From: Owenia fusiformis | Taxonomy: Eukaryota > Annelida > Polychaeta > Sabellida > Oweniidae | Length of the DNA stretch: 64,000 nucleotides | Assembly (NCBI GenBank): GCA_903813345.2 | Contig: CAIIXF020000005.1 | Coordinates: forward strand, 1,240,001 to 1,304,000 | Direction: 5' to 3' | Part shown: in pieces, positions 43,701-55,434 of the stretch | How the letters are laid out: each line of letters begins with the position of its first letter | Position numbering within the stretch: the first letter of the stretch is position 1 | Notes under the pieces: model-generated | What the model saw: the letters and a program-made list of their open reading frames with translations, nothing else | The model's database searches: none | Told to the model about the DNA's origin: nothing | Program-made: the position numbers and the translations under genes

Positions 43701-46700
43701 TCTATAACATGTTTGCTAATGAGTAAATTATAAATCTGTTGCATGATTACTATTTTGTTGTATTTGTATTATTGAAAAGATTTGAATAAATATACAGGCA
43801 CATTTGCAAAATTGGAATGATCAGAGTATTAAAGACAAAGTTACAAATAGAACATTTATAGTATAACTATAGGAAAACAGACCCGCAGTCTCCCTTCTCA
43901 CACTATTCAGAACCATTATTACAAAATCACACATGGTTAGCTAGGCATGATATATCACATTCTAACCAATCAAAACACAGTATTTGATATTGATGAACTC
44001 TATATTTTTTCAATAGATGAATGGCTTTTTTCATAAGCAATGAAATTGATTCATCAATTTCATAATTTGGCTTTTCTGTCCACTAAATTAATGGCATTAC
44101 CATTATCTTTTCACACTATTATTTTCTTTCTAAAAATAGAATATCCAGGATCATAAAATTAGAATTAGATTTGGAGTGAAAATGAAAGTGTACATGTATA
44201 TGTGTATATGTTTTTTATGTTAAAGTGACCAGGACATACTTATATTTCTTAATCAAAAAAAAGTTGGTGTTACCAACTTTGTTTTTTACTTGAAGCTAGA
44301 AAGCATTTTGATCCCCTTGTTAGGGAATAAGATAGTAGGGGATCAATAGACTGTATTATCTCCAAAACTAAATGACAGGACTTTTGCACACTGAAAAGTT
44401 AAACAATCAGAGATGATTTTAAGAAAGTAAAAATCTTTGTCACTGTTTTCACTTTTTTTATTATTGTTGTTCGAAATTTTTTTTTTGCCTATTATGTTGC
44501 TTAGAGAAATATGTTTTAAAATGCCATCCATAGGTATAATTTCAGTAAATCCATGAAAATTATATATTAATTTAATTATTATAGTATTAATATATATGGC
44601 CCTTGTCCAAAAGTCTACCAAAATTGGACTTATCAATTAAGGTTTCTGAATTAAATTAGGAATTAGTGAGAGATACATTTGCAGGGGTTTTTCAGTATTG
44701 TATATATATATATCAGAAACTTTTCGAATTCCTGAAACTAAACCAGCTTAACAATGAAGTAACTCATGCAACGGAGGAAATGCAGATCTTTGTTGTCGAT
44801 TATGAAATAATGCCAAAACATTGTTCCTTAAATAACTTCTTTTATGAATGTTTGATATGTGCATAATAGGTTCAGAATTAAAAGAAAGTCCATATCGTTT
44901 CATGCCAATAACAAATAAAATCACTCTTTTGACTTTTTGAGATGGTATCTTTATTCGACCCTGGTTGACAACCGTAACATGAAGGAGACTATTTCCCCTC
45001 TGGGAAAAATTGTTAAATATTATAACACTCATCACAACCAATATTCAATGTCTCGGTACCTTAAATAAACAGTTTTTAAACATCTTACCACTGTATTGAG
45101 AGACGTTCTTATGATTCTGGTCTTCACAGTACAGAAAAGTAATTTTATTCTATTTATTATTCTATCAGTGTGATCAATTCCATAACATAAAAATTACTGA
45201 CCTTATTTCGGACAAGCCTAACAAACCTTATTCCACGATGCTGTTATGTCAAGCTATCTGATTGGCTCATGTGACATCAATATATCCTGTATTTCCACGT
45301 CGTGTGATACAGAATCTGTATTACACCCAGACATCATCCGTATCACACGCTGAGGCCTCAAAGTCTTTATTTTATATTGAAAAGCTATTTAAATTAGTAT
45401 ATATGCCCAATATTATTGAATAAAAAATGTTATTCAATTATTTCCCATGAAATGCAAAAAATGATATGCCTTTAAATGATGATGTACAGACTTAAATGGC
45501 ACAGTATTTTCTGTGTTTTGCTTGAATCATTGAATAATTTCAATCATGTAAAGGTTATGTCTCTTTCAATAGTATAAAACAGAAACATAAACTGTGCAAA
45601 AGGTAAATTCTAGATCTGCTTTGATGTTTTTGGGTATCTTTTGATTAAATTTTGAAAAGATGATTTTACTTCAGTAAATGTTTTTAATCCACCCAAGCTA
45701 TCAAAGTAATTCAAGTTTGTTTCCTTAGGTTTTGATTGAAACATCATTGTATTATTGCTGATAATATATCTAGTATTGACATTGGTAAACAGCAATATGG
45801 GATGAAGCCTTGTCCTTCAAAACTGCATTTCAAGTAACCAGAAATTTTTACATTAAAATCTATACATATAGTTATAAAGTGTTTTATAATTGAACTGGGC
45901 CAGATCGCTTTCTAGACATTTTACCCCCTGGACGTTTCACCCCTAGACTGTTCACCCCTTAGACGTTTCACCCCCTGGACATTTCACCCCTTAGACATTT
46001 CACCCCCTGGACATTTCCCCCCTTGGACATTTCACCCCTTGACATTTCACCCCCTGGACACTTAACCCTCTAGACATTTCACCCCTTAGACATTTCACCC
46101 CCTAGACATTTCATCCCTTAGACATTTCACCCCTTAGACGTTTTACCCCCTAGACATTTTAGCCTAAATTTTTTACTCCTACATATTTCATTCATTTCAT
46201 TTCAGGTATAGTAGAAGGTTCCCTTTAACATAAGTTACATCTGTTTAAGTGGTTCAATTTTCATACAACCCTTATACATCTGATAGTTATGCAAATTAAA
46301 ATATAGGCAGTAGAAGAAAATGTTATCTGTCTAATATATATATAACTTATATAAATACAAGAAGAGATATTTCACTTTTTGTGATTTTGTAACATGGGGT
46401 CTATGGGGAATCAACCCGAACTAGAAGTCACATTATCAAAAAAATTAAATTTTCAAAGTTGATATGCAATTTTGAATCCAAATTTCTAGATGTACTTTTA
46501 CATGTAAATTTCAAATATGACATCAGAATATTTAATGGCGTAAATCAAGATTATTTCTACTCGCATCTAGTCTTGTTTTTTCATATATATAGCTCTCTAC
46601 TGATTTCTCAGTTCATTGTATATTTTTTACAGTATTAAAAAAATAAGGCAAATGCAGAGAAAAAATGGCCAAAATAAGGCATCATGGTAAAAGTTTAGAG

Positions 46701-47666
46701 AATACTGTCACCTAATTTCAGTTTTGAGATTTCAATATTAAGAAGACTTCACAGAGAGAATTATTTAAAAAAACAGACAATATTTAGAATTATATTTTGA
46801 CCTCTTATTAGGTACCAAGGATTTATTATGCTTCTGGTTTCAATCAAAACAGTTTTGAATACAATATTTTGGGGTTTTAAAGTGCATATGGCTGCTTACC
46901 ATTGTTAAAAGTAGATCTGTTATTAACAATAACAAGGATGGTGTTTCTACCTTTAATACATGCTTAAGGTAACAAATACAACATAATCTAATATCAACCT
47001 TTTTGGCTATTTATCATTTATCACCTTGGTGTTGCATTTTTACATGAACATTATTTTTACTTTTGATAGGGAAGAGGGGAATTCAGATAAATGTAAGTAA
47101 TCCTATGATTTATTTTAATATGTAAGTTTATAAAGCTGCATATGCAAGCAAAACAAATAGATCATAGAATGTCTCATGTATCTTTAGCATTGCAAAGGAA
47201 AAAAATGTCACAATTGTATAAAATATTCATTAAATCAGATCATAAAATAATACTTTTTCTAAATTCATGTTAAATTGTAGATTAATCAATACATAGTGGA
47301 ACCCTGAATATCTCAGATATAAAAAAATTATTGATGTAAAACTGCTTCTGACCATTGTGAGTTTATGGCATAACGTATTAGTTCATTTAGATGTTTGGAA
47401 ATAAGAAAATGTTTGGAAAGAGAACATTTCAGTGTATATATGCAGTTAAATGTTACCTGGCCAACATTTTTTACAAAGTTGGAGTGCAGATTCAGTGTTG
47501 TGTCCATGCAAGAATGCCCCATATGTGATCTGTTGTGTCCAGGTAGAATTGATCTGCTGTCTCGATCATTGAATCCATCATCATATCCATCCGTATCATT
47601 TTGGGTGTAACATCCCCCATTTGACTTCATCTGCTTGGCCCACAGGGTAGTTGACGGTGTTGTCAT
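37776..47666 (-). CDS. Divergent T-box transcription factor, seven coding exons
   Basis: Exons 47457-47666, 42425-42759, 42080-42247, 41429-41696, 40996-41198, 39451-39521 and 37776-39346 all have GT-AG borders and join in frame to 941 aa. The T-box (residues about 216-392) is spread over exons 3-5: GTEMIINRNG, RRMFPPIELFVSGLD, MRYKYVNNSWVSIGK, then SMHRYQPV, FPEVSFMAVTAYQNQ and LKIQYNPFARAFR. It binds DNA in the nucleus. The usual NGHIILNSMHKYQPR and WM blocks are altered (LNDCAVLQ, NLGSFLERTKISF), so orthology to Tbx2/3, Tbx6, Eomes or Brachyury is not clear. Upstream is a Ser/Gly-rich stretch (exon 2). The tail has a KRMKKKH basic patch, a Gln run, twelve 11-residue repeats (residues about 660-790) and an acidic segment. 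A further 5' non-coding exon is possible. Confidence 0.88.
38232..38624 (-). repeat. 33-bp coding minisatellite in the T-box tail
   Basis: About twelve copies of an 11-residue unit, with consensus near PSPKKLHTISR, lie end to end in exon 7. Examples are PSPEDLQAMSR, LPPVRYHMMSK and LPMENFHTISR. Spacing is exactly 11 residues except for a 9-residue last copy. The copies are strongly diverged yet the frame is preserved, suggesting selection. Confidence 0.85.
40110..40860. mobile_element. Inverted-repeat element in T-box intron 5
   Basis: Arms near 40388-40462 (GGTATCGATATGGTGAA, CTCTTAAACCAGTTATCAAA) recur inverted near 40700-40785. Outer GGTCAAAGGTCAAGG (about 40120) faces CTGACCTTCAAATTTTC (40830) in opposite sense. 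The left part (40118-40250) is also similar to 56,855-56,985: both contain TCTAAGTTT, AAGTTCGAGACTA and GAAAGTCAGGATAT. Confidence 0.5.
43125..43390. mobile_element. Foldback MITE in T-box intron 1
   Basis: Left-arm features TGACCATTGTACCAGAATGA, ACTCCAAAAGTAATACA and GATCCTCTA recur inverted on the right as TAGAGGATCG, TGTATTACTTTTGGAGTTT and GTACAATGGTCAAT. Arms are about 85-95 bp with a central 75-bp loop. Confidence 0.55.
45919..46160. repeat. 17-bp minisatellite in T-box intron 1
   Basis: About 14 copies of a unit like CCCCTAGACATTTCACC, with variants CTGGAC and TTAGAC alternating. Period is 16-17 bp. No unique spacers are present. Confidence 0.85.
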
Positions 47667-47899
47667 GTTATTATCTCATCTATTGCTGATATATAAATGC
47701 AAATTGAGTATACCCCTTTGATATATGCCTTCAACCTTTTTTGGATACGAAATGTGTTAATTTTATGGTTGCTCTGGTAACATGATGTCATGATATATGA
47801 ACCTATCACTTTGTTTCATGTGTCAACCAATAAAATCAATCAATATGATATCATGAATAGGACAAGGATATTAACAACTTTTCAAGACACATATAATAT

Positions 47900-48748
47900 C
47901 ACCCTATGCAGACAGAGCCTGTGGGAAATATTGGGTGCGGAGCAAATGAGCGGAGGGTGCGGAGCTAACGGTTATTTTTGAATTTAAATTTGGGATATTT
48001 CTGAAACTAAGCCGTTTTGGGACTTCAAATATACCAAGATATGTGTATTTGACACCAAATATCAATACAATTGTGAAAATAGTAGCGCAATTCATTCTAT
48101 AGCGACGCAGTGTGCCTTAAACCTTTCCCAGACCTATATATTTTGAAATTATCCTTTTAATACTGAGTCCCCAGCATTTATAAAAAATGGTGTTCAAGGT
48201 GCACTATCTATACAAATTATTTTTGCATTTTGGAAGCCAGGCAGTATCTGTGTGATTTTATAAAAATTCGGAAATTTTATTAAGATATGAGCCCCTCTAA
48301 ATATTGGGTGCGGAGCAGCTCCATAAACGTAGCTCCGCACCCAATATTTAGAGGGGCTCATATCTGAAGAACATTTCCGAATTTTTATAAAATCACACAG
48401 TTACTGCCTGGCTTCCAAAATGCAAAAATAATTTGCATGGGTAGTGTATCTTGAACACCATTTTTTATGAATGCTGGGGACGCAGTATTAAAAGGATAGT
48501 CTCAAAATATATAGGTCTGGGAAATGTTTAAGGCATACTGCGTCGCTATAAAATGAATTGCACTACTATTTTCACAATTTTATTGTTATTTGGTGTCAAA
48601 TACACATATCTTGGTATATTTGAAGTCCCAAAACGGCTTAGTTTCAGAAATATCCCAATTTTAAATTCAAAAATGACCGTTAGCTCCGCACCCTCCGCTC
48701 ATTTGCGCCGCACCCAATATTTCCCACAGGCTCTGTCTGCATAGGGTG
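47900..48748. mobile_element. 849-bp foldback (near-palindromic) element
   Basis: Two arms of about 417 bp (47900-48316 and 48332-48748) are inverted copies with scattered mismatches around a 15-nt centre. The outer ends are CACCCTATGCAG and CTGCATAGGGTG, and TAATAT occurs directly on both sides (47894-47899 and 48749-48754) as a 6-bp target duplication. The motif ATTGGGTGCGGAGC marks both the ends and the centre. It lies 234 bp upstream of the T-box start codon. Confidence 0.82.
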
Positions 48749-48754
48749 TAATAT

Positions 48755-49924
48755 GCAAATATGTAAGTGCAAGTACCAAGGGGAAACCACCGAAAAATGG
48801 TTATAGACTGCGCAAGGAAAGAAAACATCTAAGAGTAAAGCAGTGATAAGGATATTAAACCCAATTATCCCAAAACACAATTCAATGTGAAAAGAAATAG
48901 TGTCTAATTCCCCATAGCCACTACTCAAAACATCGATCAAAAATGGTGTAAAATACTAGTATTCATACAAGATAGAGCAATCAGTCTCAAATGATGTGGG
49001 ACAGAGACAATCTCCAAGTCCATAAGCATATCAAATGGTCAACATCCATCTGAAAAGCCATCGCCATAATCCATAAAAAAGCAATTATGTATTTTATTTT
49101 TAAAGTTGAGAATACCATGTTATACAAAAATAACCCAAAACAAATATATGACAGAGTATATTAGGCAGAAATCTTTCCAAGTAAAATTAGATGATACCCA
49201 AGTAAGAGATTTATTTTATGTTTCTGAATTAAATTTTCGGAAAAATGTATATTTGAATACACCCATTTATCCTGACATGTTTATGACTGCAAACTTTTAC
49301 AAAATATTTTGATATACATGTACATTCATAATGGTTGAAAACTAAAAAAAATGTTTTAAATCACTTATTTAATTTAATTGCATTTGAGTTTTGTTTGAAG
49401 AAACATCATCCCATTATATTAGATTCAGTCATAACTTATGTCAGGATTACATACTGCAGATGCACTAGCATCGTCATCCAATTGTTCAAACACTCAGAAT
49501 AAAAGAAAGTAAAATTGAATACAGCCTCACATTTTTTTAAATTAAATTTTCACACAATTCAGTATTTCAATCAAGGGGTCATTAGCAGCATTAGCACTAT
49601 TTTTCTTTCATTTTTTTCTTTCATTTTCATTTTTGAATGTCAGCTTTTTTAAAGCTGCTATACTGCCATATCATAAACACATACCAAAATGAAAAACATG
49701 ATTAGAGAAAAATCGTGGAATGAAATCTGTAGAACATTTTCTGAATTCTAAATGTACCTCAATTTGAAATATTTTAATGTTTTGTAATTTTTTTTTAAAA
49801 ACATGTGACCAATCAGTTTGTTCATGATACTTTCATTTCAGTCTACCCATTGATATCAATATCTCAACTCAATCGCTACTCTCACTCATCTAGACATTGA
49901 TTTCAACCTGTGGACAAAAATGAT
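48755..49924. other. Gene-free stretch between foldback and LINE
   Basis: The sequence is AT-rich with short T-runs. No coding region or repeat is recognised. Confidence 0.35.
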
Positions 49925-49940
49925 ATCAATCAATGTCATA

Positions 49941-52900
49941 TAAATGTATATAATGTATAATATATTTGTTGAGAAAATCAGAGATCTTTTAAAAAATAAT
50001 GAAGAGATAAATGAATTAACATCTAAACAAATGAAATGGGAATTTCTTAAAATAAAAATCAAGGAATGTGCTATAAGATTCTCAATAGACAAAAACAAAG
50101 TTAAAACAATGGAACTTCATTACTAAAAGAAGAATTAAACAACCTAGAAAATAATTCAAATTTAGACCAAAAAGAAAAACAAAGAGAACAGGAAATCCTC
50201 CTGATTTTTGAAAAACAGCTCGAAGAAAAAACCAAAGGTGCAATTTTAAGAGCAAAAGAACAGAACGTTGAATTTGGTGAAAAAAATTCAAAATATTTTC
50301 TTAGTTTGGAAAAATCACGACAAATGAGTAATACCATTACTTCATTAAAGACTGGTAACAACTCTATAATCAGTTCTGACAATGAAATTCTTGAAGAAGA
50401 GATTAAGTTCTACTCAGAACTTTATTCCTCAAAAGCTCAAAATACAGAAAAAGTTAAAGCATATTTAAATACAATCGATTTTCCAGTGAAACTTAGTGAA
50501 AATGATAATAAATTATTAGAAGGTGAAATCACAGAATCAGAATGTTCAACTGTCATAAAAAAGATGAAATCTGATAAATCACCTGGTTCTGATGGTTTGA
50601 CATCAGATTTTTACAAATACTTTTGGCCTGACATCAAGCACTATGTTTTAGATGCAATTAACGAATCATTTTATACTGGCACATTGCCAACCTCATTTAG
50701 AAAAATCATTATTTCACTTTTATACAAAAAAGGTGATAGAGAATTGTTAAAGAACTATAGACCAATAAGCTTATCAAATACTGACTATAAAATATTAGCC
50801 TTTGTACTTGCAGACAGGCTACAGTTAGTAGTTGGGAAACTTATCAGTTTACATCAAACTGCATATATAAATGGTAGATACATTGGCAATAGTTGTCGCT
50901 TGGTAATAGATATTTTTGATTATTTTAACAAAAACAACACGGAACAAGGAACAATTCTATTTTTAGATTTTCAAAAAGCGTTTGATTCTATTGAATGGAA
51001 CTTTATGTTTGAAACTTTAAAAAAATTTAATTTTAATGATAACATCATAAAATGGCTCAAATTATTATATACAAATCCATTTATTAATATTAAACAAAAT
51101 GGATGGCTATCTCATAATATTCCTATGGAACGCTCATGTCGGCAGGGCTGCCCCGTTTCTGCAATCGCATTCATATTATGCTGCGAAGTTATGTCTTTAA
51201 AACTGATTCAAAATGAAAAAATCAAAGGAATTGAAATTGATAACACAGAGTATAAAATATCACAATCAGCAGATGATACATCATTATTTATGAAAGACAA
51301 AGCATCCATAAGTGAAGCATTAAAAACCATTAAACAGTTTTCAAAATACTCAGGCCTACAACTCAATTTAAATAAAACAGAAGGAATATGGCTTGGAACC
51401 AATCGTGCTTTTAAAAGTAAATTTGAAAATATTAATTTTACAGATGAACCTGTAAGATATTTAGGCATATACATAGGTCACAATGAAAATAAATGCTATG
51501 ATGTAAACTGGAATGAGAAAATAAATGACCTTGAAAAAACATTAGATTCTTGGAAAAAACGCTACCTTACTTTATTTGGAAAAATCACTATTGTAAAGTC
51601 TTTAGCCATATCAAAACTTGTATATTCAGCATCTATTTTATCATTTAAAGAAGAAATTATTAAACGAATTAACAATTTAATATACAACTTTTTATGGGAT
51701 GGGAAGAAAGACAAGATTAGACGAACTATTGTAATAAACTCTATAGACAGTGGAGGTCTAAACATGTTAGATTTTCAATCACAGCTAAATGCTCTTAAAG
51801 CTGTATGGATTAGTCGTATATATGACAAAAACAACACATTTAATAAAATTCCGTACTTTTATTTTAACAAACTGGCTCCGAATATGGACATTTTATTAAA
51901 AATGAATGTTTTCTCTAATGAGCATCTTGATAAACTGCCTGTGTTCTATAAACAAGTTCTAAAAGCATATAATAGTTGTAAAGACCATGATATAATCAAT
52001 AAATTAAAACACCATGAAATAATCCAACAAACCATATGGAATAACAGATTATTTCAATTGAAAGGCAAACCACTTTTCTTCAAATCTTGGATAGATAGTG
52101 ATATTATCTATGTCAAAGATCTCATAACTCAAAATGAATTTTTAAATGTTAACTATATTTTTGAAAAGTTAAAAAAAAAAAATTGGATTTCTGAATATTT
52201 TCAAGTCCTAACTGTAATGAAATCAATAAAAGGCTTTATTAATATAGAACAAGTAAAATTCACAAATATACCAAGAAAACCCAACTTTAAAGTAAAAAAC
52301 ATCCAATTAGACTTTAGAGGTAAAAAATCCAATTTCTTTTATACAATACTGAAAAATAAAAAATCTGAAAAATGGTTTACCTACAAGAAATGGGAAAGAG
52401 ATTTTTGTATAACAAATGAAGGTAAAATAGATGAAATAAATTGGCCAAATTTTTTTACTAGCAAGATAATAAAAGTTAAAGACAAAAAAATTGCCAATTT
52501 TAATTTTAAAATAATTAACAATATTCTTCCTGGATTAACTGACTTATTTCTCTATGGGATAACAGATAATTATCATTGTAGTATTTGCAATAATTTATGT
52601 GACTTGAAACATATTATTTTTGAATGTTCCTTAGCAAAAGATATATGGGCACTGATACATAAAACATGTGGCCTTAATATTTCTTACAGAAAAATTATAA
52701 TTGGTTATAATGGCCATGACTCACATACACACTTTTTAAATTATTTTATCAGCATTGTTACAAACAGTATTTATAAATCATATATTTTAGAATTGAATAG
52801 TAAAAAACAAAGAACATTTGAAAGCATGATTTCATTGATAAAATATGAAATTAATTACAGAAAAAATGTATTTTATTGTTCAAAGTGGAATTTTGTATCA

Positions 52901-53005
52901 AAACTGTTAAAATGAAAATTGTATGAATTATCTATTTTATGTCATTGTTTATGTTATGTAAAATAACCAAAAGCTGAATAAAGACTATTTTAAAAGAAAA
53001 AAAAA
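49941..53005 (+). mobile_element. 5'-truncated L1/Tx1-like LINE with 16-bp target duplication
   Basis: ATCAATCAATGTCATA occurs at 49925-49940 and again at 53006-53021, directly bracketing the copy. The 3' end has AATAAA at about 52976 and then an A-rich tail. The 5' end starts inside ORF2, downstream of the endonuclease domain, so the copy is truncated as is usual for target-primed reverse transcription. The perfect duplication indicates a recent insertion. Confidence 0.92.
50306..52915 (+). CDS. LINE ORF2 remnant: reverse transcriptase and zinc knuckle
   Basis: The frame is open from 50105 to the stop at 52915. The TTG at 50306 is not a real start; the true start lay in the lost 5' part. 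Counted from 50306, reverse transcriptase blocks are SPGSDGLTSDFY (92-103), NYRPISLSN (150-158), ILFLDFQKAFDSIEW (217-231, Asp221), RQGCPVSAIAF (279-289) and the catalytic SADDTS (321-326). The C-terminus has YHCSIC ... CDLKHIIFEC, a CxxC-H-C knuckle typical of L1/Tx1 ORF2. Another 45-60 codons of the same protein lie upstream in a different frame (49944-50126), so a small indel near 50105-50126 breaks the gene. With endonuclease and start missing, this copy is not an autonomous element, though about 870 codons are free of stops. Confidence 0.9.
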   Translation: MEKSRQMSNTITSLKTGNNSIISSDNEILEEEIKFYSELYSSKAQNTEKVKAYLNTIDFPVKLSENDNKLLEGEITESECSTVIKKMKSDKSPGSDGLTSDFYKYFWPDIKHYVLDAINESFYTGTLPTSFRKIIISLLYKKGDRELLKNYRPISLSNTDYKILAFVLADRLQLVVGKLISLHQTAYINGRYIGNSCRLVIDIFDYFNKNNTEQGTILFLDFQKAFDSIEWNFMFETLKKFNFNDNIIKWLKLLYTNPFINIKQNGWLSHNIPMERSCRQGCPVSAIAFILCCEVMSLKLIQNEKIKGIEIDNTEYKISQSADDTSLFMKDKASISEALKTIKQFSKYSGLQLNLNKTEGIWLGTNRAFKSKFENINFTDEPVRYLGIYIGHNENKCYDVNWNEKINDLEKTLDSWKKRYLTLFGKITIVKSLAISKLVYSASILSFKEEIIKRINNLIYNFLWDGKKDKIRRTIVINSIDSGGLNMLDFQSQLNALKAVWISRIYDKNNTFNKIPYFYFNKLAPNMDILLKMNVFSNEHLDKLPVFYKQVLKAYNSCKDHDIINKLKHHEIIQQTIWNNRLFQLKGKPLFFKSWIDSDIIYVKDLITQNEFLNVNYIFEKLKKKNWISEYFQVLTVMKSIKGFINIEQVKFTNIPRKPNFKVKNIQLDFRGKKSNFFYTILKNKKSEKWFTYKKWERDFCITNEGKIDEINWPNFFTSKIIKVKDKKIANFNFKIINNILPGLTDLFLYGITDNYHCSICNNLCDLKHIIFECSLAKDIWALIHKTCGLNISYRKIIIGYNGHDSHTHFLNYFISIVTNSIYKSYILELNSKKQRTFESMISLIKYEINYRKNVFYCSKWNFVSKLLK

Positions 53006-53021
53006 ATCAATCAATGTCATA

Positions 53022-54793
53022 GGATATCCTATACATATTTTTACTACTATTTAGTATCTACTTATTTTATAATTTTCATATGGAAAGTTTCAGAAAAACT
53101 TACATTAGGTGCTGCTGCGTCAAAGCAAATTCGTCCTATGTATCCGTCACCTAGGTTCGGAAGTTGTTAGATAAGATATAACCTGTTACTGTTGTTTAAA
53201 TAACATTTTGTGACCAATCAAAAGGTGTTATTTAAGAAATTAACACTTGTATCTCTTTGATTATCACCTTAATGACATAGTGTAGCAAACATTTTTTTTT
53301 TTAATTGGAAATGTTCCAAAAATCACATTAGTACCCATAAAACTGTCAATTTGTATACGTTTTTGCCAATAGAGGGAATTGCAAGCATTTTAAACAAATC
53401 AGACAACCATCTATCATGTTAGATCCATTGGATCTTTATTGGATCTTTTTAATTTTTCTATAAAAAATAATGTTTAATTTTTTGTCCAGTTTGGGGGAGC
53501 AGTTTCAAACGTGAAATAGAAAACTGCTCCCCCAAGCTGGACAAAGAATTTCCACCTGTGATTATTAGGTGATAAAAGATTTCTAAAATAATATTATGGT
53601 GAATAAATTTTAAAAACAAAAATGATTTGAAAACATTAAAATTGTAAAATGAATTAGATTTTCCTGGTCTGATTCATTGTTTTCTTTTTTTGGTCTTGTC
53701 CTTCTTACCTCATAGTCATCAGAGTTTAGTAGTAGAATCAAACTCAAACTATTGAAAAGAGTATGTCTTACATTGATGATTCAGGTGAAATCAATCAATG
53801 CTAATTGGCTATTTCTTAAGTTATCTCATTATAACCTATCATCTCACAGTCCCTGGTGTTCTAGTGTTTCAGTGTTTAACTGATGGGTAAACACAGTTTG
53901 CTCATTTCATGAAATAGCATAATATATATATCAAATAAAAAATTGATTTGATGCAATCACCAGCCCAAGCAGTTTTTTGAAATCATGCAGTTTGGCAGTT
54001 TTTCACCATTTCGAGAAAATAATTTTGGGCCACATTCTCAAATTTGACCACCCTGGCATTTTAGCTCACATGTTAAAAAACTGCCCCCCCCCCTCCCGCT
54101 CCAAGACCTCCCTTGGCAAATGCTAGCTTAACTTTTTTCAATTTCTTAATGATTTATGCTATAATAATTTTATACTTAATATGGTACCCCTTTTAGCTGA
54201 TTAGTTCATAGTATGTTGTTTGGTACGTTTCTGTCATTTTTGAATACATGTAGTTTAATTTAGAATCAAGTGCTAAGTGCTTGATGGAACAATATGTTTT
54301 CAGGTTCCTAGATTCAAGACAATGTGTTAGAATTTAATATATAATGTCTGTATAGATGTAATATAGATGTAACCATGGATATAGTGAAATAATAGTAAGA
54401 GAACATTGAATTAAGGAATCCTGCTGTACCAGGTGCAGTACTGACGAAAGCATACCAGGTGAACTATTGACTTTGTTCATAGGAGAAACCTACAGAAGCT
54501 TACTTTATTCTTTAAAGTGGATATACAAGTGTATGAATAACCATCCTTACCACCATATATGAGAAATATACATACACTTTCCACATGAAATTAATGATTG
54601 GAAATTGTTACTATTTCTCAAATTTTATAAAACAAACTTTGGTAAATATTAAGCTGTTTGGTCACAAAAATCATAACATTATCCCTCGTGTATGTTAATT
54701 AAGTTCTACTTTCCAAAGTAAATCATCTCATACTTAAAGTATTATTGAGTGATATTAGATTGTTAAAGGATGCTAGTGGGAGGGTATATAGAG
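53022..54793. other. Gene-free region with one strong hairpin
   Basis: The hairpin at 53482-53547 pairs TTGTCCAGTTTGGGGGAGC with GCTCCCCCAAGCTGGACAA across a short loop. A C-run (54085-54100) follows further on. No gene is supported. Confidence 0.45.
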
Positions 54794-54934
54794 ATTATCC
54801 TATATGAGGTTCAGGATATTGGGATCATCCCGAGGCCAATATAATATATTTGCCCGAGGGCCGCAGGTCCCGAGGTAAAATATATTATATTAGCCAAGGG
54901 ATAATCCCAATATCCTGAACCGACTATAGGATAA
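54794..54934. mobile_element. Foldback MITE
   Basis: ATTATCCTATATGAGGTTCA and GGATATTGGGATCATCCC are mirrored by GGGATAATCCCAATATCC and TGAACCGACTATAGGATAAT. An inner pair CCAATATAATATATTTGCCC / TAAAATATATTATATTAGCC continues the arms. Confidence 0.65.
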
Positions 54935-55214
54935 TATGTTTATCCCATACCAATCTTGGTCATCTGGTTCACATTGTTCAATCGTGGAAATATTTTAGAA
55001 TATTCATGTCCAGTTTTGTTTTCTTGGCCGTGGGCGGGTTTTCCTGTTCCCTCAAATATTCCCACATTTATTTTCTCGAATTTTTGATTGATTAAGTGGA
55101 TGGTCCTTCCCTTTTTTAAACCATCAAACAGATCCCGATTGTCTGTGTTTTCTCAATTGTCATGTACAGTCATTACGCGAACGTTACAAATTATGAACAA
55201 ATATGCGAGCGGCG

Positions 55215-55410
55215 ATTATGACGTAGCGGGCAGATATACTATATCTGCCCGCTCGGAGCGGGACGTATAGCTATATCTGCCCGCTGATGAAAATATAAGT
55301 TTTTACAAACCGGCTTTATGTACCTGTAACACGTCCAAGTATGGGATAAATATTTTTATCCCATCGAACAAAGTTCGGAGGGATATAGGGAACACCTCCG
55401 TCCGTATGTA
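55215..55410. repeat. Palindrome cluster
   Basis: GCGGGCAGATAT faces ATATCTGCCCGC around 55227-55254, and ATATCTGCCCGCT recurs at about 55270-55284. At 55350-55385, TTTTTATCCCATCGAAC and TTCGGAGGGATATAG form a hairpin followed by CCGTCCGT; the same combination recurs at 62,730-62,800. Confidence 0.5.
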
Positions 55411-55434
55411 ATTTAGGTGCAATATATAAAAGTG

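Larger units (their letters stand above)
42760..47456 (-). other. T-box intron 1 (4.7 kb) with repeats
   Basis: The intron starts GTAACA after exon 1 and ends TTTTCAG before exon 2. It contains a foldback at 43125-43390, AT dinucleotide runs, a 17-bp minisatellite at 45919-46160, and a segment at about 46190-46410 whose reverse complement is similar to 62,265-62,420. No further coding exon was recognised. Confidence 0.6.

Noticed and set aside
45919-46160. CRISPR-like or protein-coding repeat array
   Set aside because: It is a 17-bp minisatellite without spacers inside an intron; frames are not maintained.
47904-48744. Pair of nearly identical 63-residue open frames facing each other
   Set aside because: They are mirror images created by the two arms of the foldback element; there is no independent sign of coding.
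49941-53005. Full-length autonomous LINE
   Set aside because: The endonuclease domain, ORF1 and 5' UTR are absent and a frameshift is present.
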